Shown: piece after piece, positions 54,668-64,000 of the stretch
Layout of the letters: every line of letters begins with the position of its first letter
Position numbering within the stretch: the first letter of the stretch is position 1
NCBI RefSeq assembly: GCF_043633585.1
Contig: NZ_CP141832.1
Span: forward strand, 310,001-374,000
Source: Lacrimispora sinapis
Lineage (GTDB): Bacteria; Bacillota; Clostridia; Lachnospirales; Lachnospiraceae
Length of the DNA: 64,000 nucleotides
Direction of reading: 5' to 3'
Notes under the pieces: model-generated
Told to the model about the DNA's origin: nothing
Database searches by the model: none
The model's input: the letters and a program-made list of their open reading frames with translations, nothing else
Position numbers and translations under genes: made by a program

Positions 54668-56827
54668 ATGAATAAGGTAAAACAGATGGAATATGAGAAA
54701 AGAGCAAAGGAACTGGTAGCAGGAATGACGAGAGAGGAGAAGGTTTCACAGACCATACACAGTGCGGCTGAGATTCCAAGATTGGGGATCAGGGCCTATA
54801 ACTGGTGGAACGAGGGGCTTCACGGAGTGGCCAGAGCAGGGGTGGCTACGGTGTTTCCTCAGGCCATTGGAATGGCTGCTACATTTGATGAGGAGCTTCT
54901 TCATGAAGTGGCAGATGCGATTTCCACAGAGGCAAGGGCGAAATTTAATATGCAGCAAAAATACGGGGATACGGGAATCTATAAAGGACTGACCTTTTGG
55001 TCTCCCAATGTGAATATTTTCAGAGATCCCCGCTGGGGCCGGGGGCATGAGACTTTTGGAGAAGATCCTTATCTGACTTCACGCATGGGGGTCCGTTTTA
55101 TTGAGGGGCTTCAGGGAGATGATGAAAATTATTTGAAGGTTGCCGCCTGCAGCAAGCATTTTGCAGTACACTCAGGACCGGAGGATGAACGCCATTCTTT
55201 TAATGCCGAGGTATCAAAACAGGATTTGTTTGAGACGTATTTGCCTGCTTTTGAGGCTTGTGTAAAGGAGGGGCAAGTGGAAGCGGTCATGGGAGCCTAT
55301 AACCGGACCAATGGAGAACCTTGCTGCGGGAGCAAGACCCTGCTTCGGGATATTTTGAGAGAATCCTGGGGATTTTCCGGGCATGTGGTTTCGGATTGCT
55401 GGGCAATCAGGGATTTCCATGAACATCACGGGGTGACGTCCTCCGCTTTGGAATCTGCCGCCATGGCCATGGAGAACGGATGTGATTTAAATTGCGGCAG
55501 CTTATTTTTATATCTGAATGAGGCGGTGGAACGGGGGCTTGTTTCGGAGGAGCGGCTAAATGAAGCGGTGGAGCATTTGATGGTGACACGGTTAAAGCTA
55601 GGGCTGTTTGATGAGGCAAAGAAGGTTCCTTATAGTGGGATTCCGTTTGAAGACAATGATACCAGGGACCATCAGGAGCTTAATTTCAAGGCAGCCAGAA
55701 AGTCCTTTGTGCTGCTGAAAAATGAAGGCAAGCTGCTGCCTCTTGACAGGAGTAAATTAAAGACGGTTGGAATCATCGGTCCGAACAGCAATAACAGAAA
55801 GGCGCTGGTGGGAAATTATGAGGGGACGGCTTCCAGATATTATACCATTTCTGAGGGGATTCAGGATTATCTGGGGGATGAGGTCCGGGTTATGGTCTCG
55901 GAAGGTTGTCATTTATTCAAAACCAAGGTGAGCGGACTGGGGCAGGACAATGACCGTTTGTCCGAGGTTCAGGGAGTTTGTGAAGCCAGTGATGTGATTA
56001 TTGCATGTCTGGGGCTGGACTCCGGTCTGGAGGGAGAAGAGGGAGATATGGGCAATGAATTTGCCAGCGGGGACAAACCGAATCTGTCTCTTCCCGGACT
56101 TCAGCAGGAGGTGTTGGAAGAAATCTATAAAAGCGGAAAACCGGTGATTCTTGTGCTTTTATCCGGCAGTGCATTGGCGGTATCGTGGGCAGAGGATCAT
56201 ATTCCGGCCATCTTACAGGGGTGGTATCCGGGCGCACAGGGAGGCCGGGCACTGGCATCGGTTCTGTTTGGGGAATATGCGCCGGAGGGAAAACTGCCGG
56301 TTACTTTTTATCGCAGTACGGAGGAGCTTCCGGCGTTTACGGACTATGGGATGAAGGGCAGAACTTACCGTTATATGGAGCAGAAAGCCCTTTATCCATT
56401 TGGATATGGTCTTTCGTATACAGATTTTGAGGTTGGTAAGGCTGCTCTCAGCAAAAATGTGGTGTCAGAGGGGGAAATGATAACTGTTAAGGCGGCACTG
56501 AAAAATACCGGCTCTATGAAGGGGGCGGAGACTTTGCAGGTTTATATCAAATCCTGCCGGCCAGGGACTCCCAATGCCCAGTTAAAGGCATTTACTAAGG
56601 TGGAACTGGAACCTGGGGAAGAACGGGAGGTGACCCTGATTTTAAAAGACAGGTCCTTTGCGCTCCGAAATGAAAATGGAGATCTGGTTCTGGAGGAGGG
56701 AACTTACCAGGTCTATGTTGGAACCCAGCAGCCGGACGCACGGAGCAGAGAACTGACGGGGAAAGAACCGGTGTGTGTGAAGGTATCGGTGCTAAAGAGG
56801 GCTGTTTTGGAGAAATGCTGTATTTGA
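54668..56827 (+). CDS. GH3 beta-glycosidase (beta-xylosidase or beta-glucosidase)
   Basis: 719 residues from ATG 54668. GH3 N-terminal barrel with WNEGLHGVARAG, GRGHETFGEDPYLTS, AACSKHFAVHSGPEDERH and the nucleophile D243 in VVSDCWAIRDF; then the GH3 C-terminal domain (VGIIGPNSNNRKALVGNYEG; GLDSGLEGEEGDMG) and a fibronectin-like tail. No signal peptide, so it acts inside the cell on imported oligosaccharides. AGGGGAGG stands ten bases before this ATG; the open frame reaches further upstream without a better ribosome-binding site. The WNEGLHGVA pattern is common in beta-xylosidases, which fits the neighbours. Confidence 0.9.
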   Translation: MNKVKQMEYEKRAKELVAGMTREEKVSQTIHSAAEIPRLGIRAYNWWNEGLHGVARAGVATVFPQAIGMAATFDEELLHEVADAISTEARAKFNMQQKYGDTGIYKGLTFWSPNVNIFRDPRWGRGHETFGEDPYLTSRMGVRFIEGLQGDDENYLKVAACSKHFAVHSGPEDERHSFNAEVSKQDLFETYLPAFEACVKEGQVEAVMGAYNRTNGEPCCGSKTLLRDILRESWGFSGHVVSDCWAIRDFHEHHGVTSSALESAAMAMENGCDLNCGSLFLYLNEAVERGLVSEERLNEAVEHLMVTRLKLGLFDEAKKVPYSGIPFEDNDTRDHQELNFKAARKSFVLLKNEGKLLPLDRSKLKTVGIIGPNSNNRKALVGNYEGTASRYYTISEGIQDYLGDEVRVMVSEGCHLFKTKVSGLGQDNDRLSEVQGVCEASDVIIACLGLDSGLEGEEGDMGNEFASGDKPNLSLPGLQQEVLEEIYKSGKPVILVLLSGSALAVSWAEDHIPAILQGWYPGAQGGRALASVLFGEYAPEGKLPVTFYRSTEELPAFTDYGMKGRTYRYMEQKALYPFGYGLSYTDFEVGKAALSKNVVSEGEMITVKAALKNTGSMKGAETLQVYIKSCRPGTPNAQLKAFTKVELEPGEEREVTLILKDRSFALRNENGDLVLEEGTYQVYVGTQQPDARSRELTGKEPVCVKVSVLKRAVLEKCCI

Positions 56828-56927
56828 TGGAGTCATGCTTATGGGTAAAAAAGGCGGCAAGGAAAAAACGGGAATGAGATGGTGGAATTAAAATGACGGG
56901 AAATAAAGATGGGGGTTCATAAAAGTA

Positions 56928-58895
56928 ATGGGGAATAAAATGGAAGATGTGAAGGAATCTATCATACAACAGACCAAGGGGCCGACCTTGGGGGAGCAGC
57001 TTTGGCTTCCCAAACTGCTCAGTGACGGCTGTGTTCTTCAGCAGGGAGAGGGAACCAGAGTCTGGGGGAAGACACTCCCTTATATGGGGGTGACAGCGGA
57101 ATTGGGAGCAGCAAGAGGCGGATTGGATTCAGAATTGCCGGATATTGTTTCTTCTACAAGATCAGACTCGAAAGGAGACTGGCAGATCTTGTTTCCTGAG
57201 TTAAAGCCGGGAGGGCCGTTTTCCTTAACGGTGAGGACTGAATCAGGAGGATTCAGGCGTGTGGAGGATGTATATGTAGGAGAGGTGTTCGTATGTGCAG
57301 GCCAGTCCAATATGGAGCTTCCTATGGAGCGGGTCAGGGATCGGTATCCGGAGGAGTTTGAGCGGATGGAGGAACCATTAATCCGGCTTTATAAGGTCAG
57401 GGAACAATATGATTTTAACGGACCTCTCATGGATCATGAAAAGGCAGAATGGAAGGGTTGTTCAAAAGAATCCATAGGCGGGTTTTCTGCGGTATCCTAT
57501 TTCTTTGGACGATATCTTCTGGAGGACAGAAAGGTACCGGTTGGCCTGATTAATTTAAGCCTTGGAGGAACTCCGGCGGAGGCATGGATGGGGAGGGAAG
57601 CCCTGCTTTCCTACCCGGAGGCAATCGAGACGCTGGAAAAGTACAGGGATTCAAATTTTGTCAAAGAACAGATTCAAAGAAATGAAAGACTTCAAAAGGA
57701 ATGGCATGACAGGATTGATGAAGAGGACTCTGGATTTAAAAATTTGGAAAAACCATGGAAGGAGATTCAGCTTCCGGGATTTTTGGAAGACGCTGGCCTT
57801 GGGAATTTCTGTGGTTCAATCTGGCTAAAAAAGAAATTTCAGGTACCGGAAACCATGGCAAAAAAAGCGGCAAAGCTATGGCTTGGAACGTTGGTGGACA
57901 GCGATCGGACTTATGTAAATGGGGTGCTTGTGGGAGAGACATTTTATCAGTATCCCCCTCGTAAATATCAGATCCCGGAAGGGCTTTTAAACTGCGGGGA
58001 GAATGAAATTGTTATCCGTCTGGTTTGTGATAATGGCAAAGGACGGATGACGCCTGGGAAAATTTATGCGGTGTTTACAGAAACGGAGCGAATCTCTTTG
58101 GAGGGGGTATGGGAATACCGGGTGGGCTTTTCGTGCGGCCCGGCTCCTCAGACGGATTTTGTATCCGGAAAGCCTACGGGCCTTTTTAATGCCATGGTAG
58201 CGCCCTGTCTTTCCTATACGGTGAAAGGGGTGCTATGGTATCAGGGCGAGTCCAATGACAAAAATCCATATACCTATAAGGACCTGCTTCAGCGGTTGAT
58301 TTTGTACTGGAGAGAGGTGTGGAAACAGGAGAGACTTCCTTTTGTGGTAGCCCAGCTGCCGGGCTTTTCCATTGATTTAAAAAAGGATTCCCAGGCCTGG
58401 CCCATGATCCGTGACGCCCAGGCTCAGGCGGCACGGATTCCGGATGTGGCTGTTACCGTAAATCTTGATTTGGGAGAGTGGAATGATCTCCATCCGCTGA
58501 ATAAAAAAGAGGTGGCGCGGCGGATGGCGCTGGCTGCCAGAGGGATGATCTACGGGGAACCGGTGGTTTATAAGGGGCCTGAGCTTCGTGGATGGAAAGT
58601 GACGGGGAACCGTGTGGAGCTTTTCTTTGATGCCGGAGAGGGGAAGAAAATCCGGGTGAAAGACGGAGCGGGCGCGGAAGCATTTCAGCTGGCTGGTGAT
58701 GATGGCGTGTTTTATCGGGCGGAAGGGCAGGTAAAGGATAATCAAGTATCTGTTTGGCGTAAAGAGTTGGAGAAACCGATGTATCTCCGGTATGGATATG
58801 AAAATGCACCCCAAAAGGGTCTTTTACTCAATGAAGAGGGGCTTTTGGCTTCTCCGTTTTGCCTGAAACTGGAGGGAGGGGAAGGTCTTGTGTAA
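56928..58895 (+). CDS. SGNH-fold acetylesterase, sialate O-acetylesterase family
   Basis: 655 residues without a signal peptide. Ser nucleophile S127 in CAGQSNMELPM, a Gly/Asn block (YQGESNDKNPYTY) and the catalytic Asp/His in NDLHPLNKKEVARR. A galactose-binding-like beta domain (about 255-390: LGNFCGSIWLKKKFQVPETM) is inserted between the parts of the esterase domain. Family members remove O-acetyl groups from sialic acids or from xylan; beside GH3 and GH67 genes, xylo-oligosaccharide deacetylation is more likely. ATG 56940 is a possible alternative start. The stop overlaps the GH2 start. Confidence 0.87.
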   Translation: MGNKMEDVKESIIQQTKGPTLGEQLWLPKLLSDGCVLQQGEGTRVWGKTLPYMGVTAELGAARGGLDSELPDIVSSTRSDSKGDWQILFPELKPGGPFSLTVRTESGGFRRVEDVYVGEVFVCAGQSNMELPMERVRDRYPEEFERMEEPLIRLYKVREQYDFNGPLMDHEKAEWKGCSKESIGGFSAVSYFFGRYLLEDRKVPVGLINLSLGGTPAEAWMGREALLSYPEAIETLEKYRDSNFVKEQIQRNERLQKEWHDRIDEEDSGFKNLEKPWKEIQLPGFLEDAGLGNFCGSIWLKKKFQVPETMAKKAAKLWLGTLVDSDRTYVNGVLVGETFYQYPPRKYQIPEGLLNCGENEIVIRLVCDNGKGRMTPGKIYAVFTETERISLEGVWEYRVGFSCGPAPQTDFVSGKPTGLFNAMVAPCLSYTVKGVLWYQGESNDKNPYTYKDLLQRLILYWREVWKQERLPFVVAQLPGFSIDLKKDSQAWPMIRDAQAQAARIPDVAVTVNLDLGEWNDLHPLNKKEVARRMALAARGMIYGEPVVYKGPELRGWKVTGNRVELFFDAGEGKKIRVKDGAGAEAFQLAGDDGVFYRAEGQVKDNQVSVWRKELEKPMYLRYGYENAPQKGLLLNEEGLLASPFCLKLEGGEGLV

Positions 58896-61800
58896 GAAAA
58901 TTTATGACTGGGGGACCCATTTGTTTTGCGATGATTGGTTCTTTTTTAAGGAATCACCGCCTACATTGACTGATAAGTTTCCTCCTGTAACCGGATTTCA
59001 GCCCGTGGGTCTGCCTCATGACTGGCTGATTGAACAGGGAAATGATCTTTATGAAAATAGCACGGGCTGGTACCGGAAATGTATGTATTTTCAGACCATG
59101 GAGGATCGTATTGCACTGCTGCGGTTTGATGGAGTTTACATGGATTCTACGATTTATGTAAACAGAAAGAAAGCCGGAGAGTGGAAATATGGTTATTCCT
59201 GTTTTGAAGTGGACATGACGCCATGGCTGAACGACGGGGAAAACGAAATACTGGTTAAAGTGAATCATCAGTCACCCAACAGCCGATGGTATTCGGGGGC
59301 TGGAATCTACAGGGACGTGTGGCTGAAGGTGCTTCACAGGGACCGGTTGATATCGGATGGCCTGTATGTGTCGGCCGGAAAAAAGGAAGACCAGAGCTGG
59401 GAGTTAGAGATTTCTGCAGAGGTATTGTCGTTAAGCGGCGGGACGATTGGTTTTTATTTAAAAGAACGTGAGGAGGAAGAGGGGGCGGAAGACCTCTTTC
59501 TGGGGGAGTACAAGATAAAGGCAGAAGAAGGTGTCCAGACGGTAACGGCGGTGGCCTTAATTTCAAGCCCGAAGCTATGGGACATTGAATCTCCGGTTTG
59601 TTACAGCTTGAGAGCAGAGCTTTTCCGCGGGGGAGAAAAACTTCAGACCCAGTGGGTGAGAATAGGATTTCGGACGGTGGAGTTTCATCCCGATCTGGGA
59701 TTTCTTCTCAATGGAAGAAAGGTGAAGTTACAGGGAGTCTGTGAACATCACGATCTGGGCTGCCTGGGGGCGGCTTACCATTCCCAGGCCATGAGAAGAA
59801 AGCTTACTATTTTAAAGGCAATGGGGGTAAATGCAGTCCGTATCAGTCACAATATGCCTTCCCAGGATGTGATGGAGCTGGCGGATGAAATGGGGATATT
59901 GATCGTTTCAGAAGCATTTGACATGTGGGAGAGGCCGAAAAATCCATATGACTATGCCAGGTTTTTTCCGGAGTGGTATCCAAAGGATGTGGCAAGCTGG
60001 GTGCGCAGAGACCGCAATCATCCCAGTTTGATCATGTGGAGTATTGGAAATGAAATTTACGATACCCATGCGGATGAGAGGGGGCAGGAGGTGACAAGAC
60101 TCTTGATGGAGGAAGTAAAAAAACATGATCCGCGGGGAAATGCCAGGGTCACCATTGCCTCCAATTACATGCCTTGGGAAAATGCCAGAAAGTGTGCGGA
60201 TATCTTAAAGCTTGCCGGTTATAATTACGGGGAAAAATATTATGACGCGCATCACAGGGCTTATCCGGACTGGGTCATCTATGGGAGTGAAACGGCATCT
60301 ACGGTTCAAAGCCGCGGAATTTATCATTTCCCCTATTCCCAGTCTCTCCTTGGGGAGGAGGACGAACAGTGTTCTTCCCTTGGCAATTCCACCACCAGCT
60401 GGGGGGCCAGCTCTTCGGAAGCCTGTATCCTTGCGGAGCGGGATCATCCATTTTCCTGCGGACAGTTTTTATGGACTGGATTTGACTATATTGGAGAACC
60501 GACGCCTTACCATACCAGGAATTCTTACTTTGGACAGGTGGATACCGCCGGTTTTCCCAAGGATTCTTACTATATTTATCAGGCGGAGTGGACTGATTAT
60601 AAAAAGGCACCCATGATCCATGTGTTTCCCTATTGGGACTTTAATGACGGGCAGAGGATTGATGTAAGGATTTGTTCCAATGCACCTGCTATAGAGTTGT
60701 TTTTAAATGGGGTCAGTCAGGGAAAGTGTGTCCTTGACCATAAGAACGGGGACCGGCTGACTGGAAATTACAGGATTCCTTATGAGAAAGGTGTTTTAAA
60801 GGCTCTGGCTTATGACGAATCGGGCAACGTGATTGCAGAGGAGGTAAGAAGCTCCTTTGGAGAGGCTGAAAGTATTTCTCTACAGGCGGAGAAGGAGTAT
60901 CTGAAGTCCAATGGGAAGGATCTTCTTTTTGTTACGGTTTCTATGAAGGATGCCCAGGGGAATCCGGTGGAAAATGCCAATAACCGGATATTTATTACGG
61001 TTTCCGGAAGTGGGTCTCTGGTTGGTCTTGACAATGGGGACAGCACAGACAAAGAAGAATATAAGACGGGCAGCAGGAGACTGTTCAGCGGAAAATTGCT
61101 TGTAATAGCGGTGGCAGGCACCAAAGCAGGGGAGCTGAGGATTACAGCGTCATCCCCTGGAAGGAAGGAAGAGGTGCTGACGGTTCCGGTGGTGGAAGGA
61201 GAGGCAGAGGAAGGGTCCAGTGCCCTGGCTTACCGGGTCAGTGAAAAAATATTAAAGCAGGAGCGGTTAGAGGACCGGTTGACGGACATTCCGGTGAGGA
61301 ATATAAAGCTTACAAGCGTTCCCGGAACAAGGCTGACGAAAGATCAGAAGACGGCAGTGGTATCGGCAAGGATCTGTCCGGAACAGGCATTGGACCAGAC
61401 GCTTTTCTGGAGTGTGGTTGATGATAGGGGAATTCCCTCCAAACTTGCCGCTCTTACGGTTCAGGGAAATCAGGCTTGTGTAACGGCTCAAAGTGATGGC
61501 CATTTCCGGCTTCGCTGTATGTCCAGAAGCGGGACGGAAAAAATACGGATTCTGTCCACCCTGGAATTTACGGTTGAAGGCGTTGGAGAAACATTTCTAA
61601 ACCCTTATGAATTTGTCAGTGGGGGCTTGTACGATTATGGAGTGGGTGAGATTGGAAACGGGAATGAAAAGGGCGTGTCAACGGCAAGGGACGGAGAGAC
61701 TCACGTGGGATTTCATAACTTGAGTTTTGGCAGCGTGGGGTCCGATGAGATCACCATTCCCATCTTTGCCCTGACAGGGGAACCTTACCGCATCCGAATC

Positions 61801-62397
61801 TATGAAGGAATGCCTGGGGAAGGGTCTGCCAGGTTGATTGGGGATGTCATTTACCAGAAGCCTTCTATCTGGAATGTATATCAGGAAGAAACCTTTCATT
61901 TGACCAGAAAACTCCGGGGGATCACCAGCCTTTGCTTTGTGCTGGAGAAAAAGGTACATATAAAAGGATTCATTTTCACCAGGAAAAGCAGAGGGTTTGA
62001 CCGTCTTTTTGCAGGAGAATGTGACGGGGTATACGGAGATCATTTCAAAAAGGAGCAAGAAGAGATCCGTGAGATCGGAAATAACGTGACCATTCGGTTT
62101 GAAGATATGGATTTTGGGGATAAGGGAACGGATTGCATTCGCATATGGGGATATACCTCAAATAAAACCAACTCCATTCTGGTGCGCTTTTTGGGAGAAG
62201 AAGGAGATGCACACGGGGAAGGAGAGCAGGAACAGATGTTGGAATTTCAGCATGCAGAAGAACCGAAAGACCAGTTTTTTGCTTTCGACCGGGTCACCGG
62301 TACAAGGACGGTGGAATTTGTATTTCTGCCTGGCAGCCATTTTGATTTCCGGTGGTTCCAGTTTATGGATTCCAGGGAAGGAAATCGCAATATGTGA
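58888..62397 (+). CDS. Large GH2 beta-galactosidase-like glycosidase
   Basis: 1169 residues. GH2 sugar-binding domain (about 35-180: WYRKCMYF; RWYSGAGIYRDVWLKVLHRD), immunoglobulin-like domain, and TIM barrel with acid/base E389 in SIGNEIYD and nucleophile E468 in YGSETAST. A DUF4982-like domain follows (about 590-660), then an invasin-like domain, and about 400 further residues containing FRLRCMSRSGTEKI and two similar beta segments (VGSDEITIPIFALTGEPYRI and FGDKGTDCIRIWGYTSNKTN) that look like carbohydrate-binding modules. No signal peptide. Start TTG 58888 follows GGAGGGGAAGG and overlaps the esterase stop codon. Substrate could be beta-galactosides on xylan side chains or other; not certain. 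Confidence 0.87.
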   Translation: MCKKIYDWGTHLFCDDWFFFKESPPTLTDKFPPVTGFQPVGLPHDWLIEQGNDLYENSTGWYRKCMYFQTMEDRIALLRFDGVYMDSTIYVNRKKAGEWKYGYSCFEVDMTPWLNDGENEILVKVNHQSPNSRWYSGAGIYRDVWLKVLHRDRLISDGLYVSAGKKEDQSWELEISAEVLSLSGGTIGFYLKEREEEEGAEDLFLGEYKIKAEEGVQTVTAVALISSPKLWDIESPVCYSLRAELFRGGEKLQTQWVRIGFRTVEFHPDLGFLLNGRKVKLQGVCEHHDLGCLGAAYHSQAMRRKLTILKAMGVNAVRISHNMPSQDVMELADEMGILIVSEAFDMWERPKNPYDYARFFPEWYPKDVASWVRRDRNHPSLIMWSIGNEIYDTHADERGQEVTRLLMEEVKKHDPRGNARVTIASNYMPWENARKCADILKLAGYNYGEKYYDAHHRAYPDWVIYGSETASTVQSRGIYHFPYSQSLLGEEDEQCSSLGNSTTSWGASSSEACILAERDHPFSCGQFLWTGFDYIGEPTPYHTRNSYFGQVDTAGFPKDSYYIYQAEWTDYKKAPMIHVFPYWDFNDGQRIDVRICSNAPAIELFLNGVSQGKCVLDHKNGDRLTGNYRIPYEKGVLKALAYDESGNVIAEEVRSSFGEAESISLQAEKEYLKSNGKDLLFVTVSMKDAQGNPVENANNRIFITVSGSGSLVGLDNGDSTDKEEYKTGSRRLFSGKLLVIAVAGTKAGELRITASSPGRKEEVLTVPVVEGEAEEGSSALAYRVSEKILKQERLEDRLTDIPVRNIKLTSVPGTRLTKDQKTAVVSARICPEQALDQTLFWSVVDDRGIPSKLAALTVQGNQACVTAQSDGHFRLRCMSRSGTEKIRILSTLEFTVEGVGETFLNPYEFVSGGLYDYGVGEIGNGNEKGVSTARDGETHVGFHNLSFGSVGSDEITIPIFALTGEPYRIRIYEGMPGEGSARLIGDVIYQKPSIWNVYQEETFHLTRKLRGITSLCFVLEKKVHIKGFIFTRKSRGFDRLFAGECDGVYGDHFKKEQEEIREIGNNVTIRFEDMDFGDKGTDCIRIWGYTSNKTNSILVRFLGEEGDAHGEGEQEQMLEFQHAEEPKDQFFAFDRVTGTRTVEFVFLPGSHFDFRWFQFMDSREGNRNM

Positions 62398-62541
62398 AGG
62401 ATCATTCGCAAAATCAGAGAAGCCAATTTATACAATATGTTATAAAATGTAAGTAAAAAGAAAGGAAATAGATACAAAACGACGAAATATTTGGAAAATC
62501 GAATGGGGTTAGACAGATATGGTTAGGGGGAATGGAGCGTT

Positions 62542-64000
62542 ATGGGATGGGAGCAGGCATGGCTTACCTACAGAAAGCAAAACAACCGCAATTGGGAGCC
62601 GTATTTTGGTTCCATATATGCAGATGGGGAAGGTAAGGTTATCAAAACGGCATCAAAGGAGTTAAAACGGGCGGCCAGGGAAATTTTGGGAAGGGAGATG
62701 AAGGACTCCGGGCAGGAGGAACATGCTGGGATCATTTTAAAACTCGTGCCAGATCTGGGGACCGGGACGGAAGGATTCCATATAAAGGAGAGAAATGGGC
62801 AGATCTATGTCATGTCCGAGGGTGAGCCAGGACTTCTATACGGGAGTTTTTCCTGTATCCGCCGCCTTCAGATGGAAGAAGAGTTTCAGGGGTTTGATAA
62901 AAAAGAGATTCCTTCAAATCCACTCCGGATGCTCAATCACTGGGATAACATGGATGGCTCAATTGAACGGGGGTATTCCGGGAATTCCTTCTTTTTTAAG
63001 GATCAAAGAATCCTGGTAAATGAAAGGACCGTGGAATATGCCAGACTGGCCGCCTCTGTGGGGATCAATGGAGTGGTTATCAATAATGTCAACGTGAAGG
63101 GGAACGCCACCAGACTCCTTGATGAGACTTATGGAAAGGAATTGAAGGAACTGGCGGATCTTTTGGAAGCATACGGAATCAGACTGTTTTTAAGCCTGAA
63201 TTTTGCGGCTCCCATGGAGTTGTCCGGGCTGTCCGGGGCTGACCCTTTGCAGGAGGATGTACGGGAATGGTGGAAAATGACCATGGCCCGCCTCTACCAA
63301 CGGATTCCCGGACTTGGAGGATTTCTTGTAAAGGCGGATTCGGAAGGAAGGCCGGGTCCCTTTACTTATGGCAGAACCCATGCGGATGGGGCAAATATGC
63401 TGGCAGAGGCGGTACAGCCTTATGGAGGCGTGATCATCTGGCGGTGTTTTGTCTATAACTGTATGCAGGACTGGCGGGATAAGAAGACAGACCGGGCGAG
63501 AAGCGGTTACGATCATTTTAAACCGTTAGACGGGGCATTTCGGGACAATGTGGTGCTTCAGATCAAGAATGGACCCATGGATTTCCAGGTAAGAGAACCG
63601 GTGTCCCCTCTCTTTGGCGCAATGGAGCACACCAATGAGATGCTGGAAGTACAGCTTGCCCAGGAATACACAGGACAGCAGCGCCATGTGTGCTATCTTA
63701 TCCCCATGATTAAAGAAGTTCTGGAATTTCGCTGCGGAGGTTTAGGCCGAAAACGGGTTCGTGATGTCATTAGCGGAGGGGGGAAAGGGCAGCGATGCTG
63801 CGGCATGGCAGCGGTTGCAAATACCGGTAATGATGAGAACTGGACCGGCCATGATCTGGCGGCTGCAAACTGGTATGGCTTTGGCAGACTGAGCTTTCAG
63901 ATGGATTTGTCTCCGGAGGAAATTGCAAAGGAGTGGATTGTGGGTACGTTTGGAACGGACCGGAAGGTCATGGACACCATAAAGAAAATTCTTTTTATGT
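62542..64000 (+). CDS. GH67 alpha-glucuronidase, N-terminal and catalytic part (runs off the window)
   Basis: 486 codons are visible and no stop is reached. Starts MGWEQAWLTYRKQNNRNWEP after AATGGAGCG. GH67 markers: NPLRMLNHWDNMDGSIERGY, LGGFLVKADSEGRPGPFTYG (E268, expected acid), NGPMDFQVREPVSPLF (D347, expected base) and LEVQLAQEYTGQQRH. The enzyme removes 4-O-methylglucuronic acid from the non-reducing end of xylo-oligosaccharides, in the cytosol. Completes the xylan side-chain set with GH3 and acetylesterase. The gap 62398-62541 may hold a promoter but I see no consensus match. Confidence 0.92.
   Translation, partial: MGWEQAWLTYRKQNNRNWEPYFGSIYADGEGKVIKTASKELKRAAREILGREMKDSGQEEHAGIILKLVPDLGTGTEGFHIKERNGQIYVMSEGEPGLLYGSFSCIRRLQMEEEFQGFDKKEIPSNPLRMLNHWDNMDGSIERGYSGNSFFFKDQRILVNERTVEYARLAASVGINGVVINNVNVKGNATRLLDETYGKELKELADLLEAYGIRLFLSLNFAAPMELSGLSGADPLQEDVREWWKMTMARLYQRIPGLGGFLVKADSEGRPGPFTYGRTHADGANMLAEAVQPYGGVIIWRCFVYNCMQDWRDKKTDRARSGYDHFKPLDGAFRDNVVLQIKNGPMDFQVREPVSPLFGAMEHTNEMLEVQLAQEYTGQQRHVCYLIPMIKEVLEFRCGGLGRKRVRDVISGGGKGQRCCGMAAVANTGNDENWTGHDLAAANWYGFGRLSFQMDLSPEEIAKEWIVGTFGTDRKVMDTIKKILFM

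Noticed and set aside
62542..64000. Broken or frameshifted gene at the right edge
   Set aside because: The frame is continuous for 486 codons and simply runs past the window end.

Overview
The window looks like a chromosomal segment of an anaerobic Gram-positive Firmicute of the family Lachnospiraceae (Clostridium cluster XIVa; a Lacrimispora/Lachnoclostridium-like organism is my best guess). This rests on the 16S text, the strong AGGAGG ribosome-binding sites, moderate GC content, and gene content: MecA, a CwlD-like cortex amidase, MutS2, YhaM, VanW and OmpR-type two-component pairs. I see no prophage, CRISPR array or tRNA gene.

Layout. 1-330: 5' part of mecA (minus). 839-3249: a compact operon of a soluble Ser/Thr kinase fused to a degenerate MinD/ParA-like P-loop domain, a second protein with the same degenerate P-loop, and an 81-residue protein; this is the least explained system here. 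3449-5943: SH3/GH18 protein and CwlD-like amidase. 6083-16408: housekeeping genes (asnA, Sua5, dCMP deaminase, radical SAM protein, nth, DEDDh exonuclease, a 37-residue membrane protein, VanW, AIR-synthase-like protein, Lrp regulator, aminotransferase, trmL). 16839-20759: monosaccharide ABC transporter (ChvE/MmsA/MmsB type). 20993-32684: PhoH-family ATPase, mutS2 with a two-component pair, an HtrA-like protein whose catalytic His and Ser look lost, YhaM, and a second two-component pair. 32804-38480: nagA, then the pstSCAB-phoU operon behind a clear three-repeat Pho box. 38868-44443: pRiA4b ORF3/SEC-C protein and a ferric-siderophore ABC operon with a strong promoter and a DtxR/IdeR-like operator.

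44444-51138: a remnant of a mobile element (18-bp inverted ends, five copies of a short motif, 14-bp direct repeats outside), tandem rRNA promoters, and an rRNA operon in the unusual order 16S-5S-23S with no tRNA. 51239-53154: low-molecular-weight tyrosine phosphatase, an array of nineteen 14-bp tandem repeats, and an HD-GYP protein. 53472-64000: a hemicellulose side-chain cluster (AraC regulator, GH3, SGNH acetylesterase, GH2 and the start of a GH67 alpha-glucuronidase), which fits intracellular breakdown of imported acetylated glucuronoxylan oligosaccharides.

Several genes have start codons that differ from the longest open frame; these choices rest on ribosome-binding sites and promoters and are explained in the entries.
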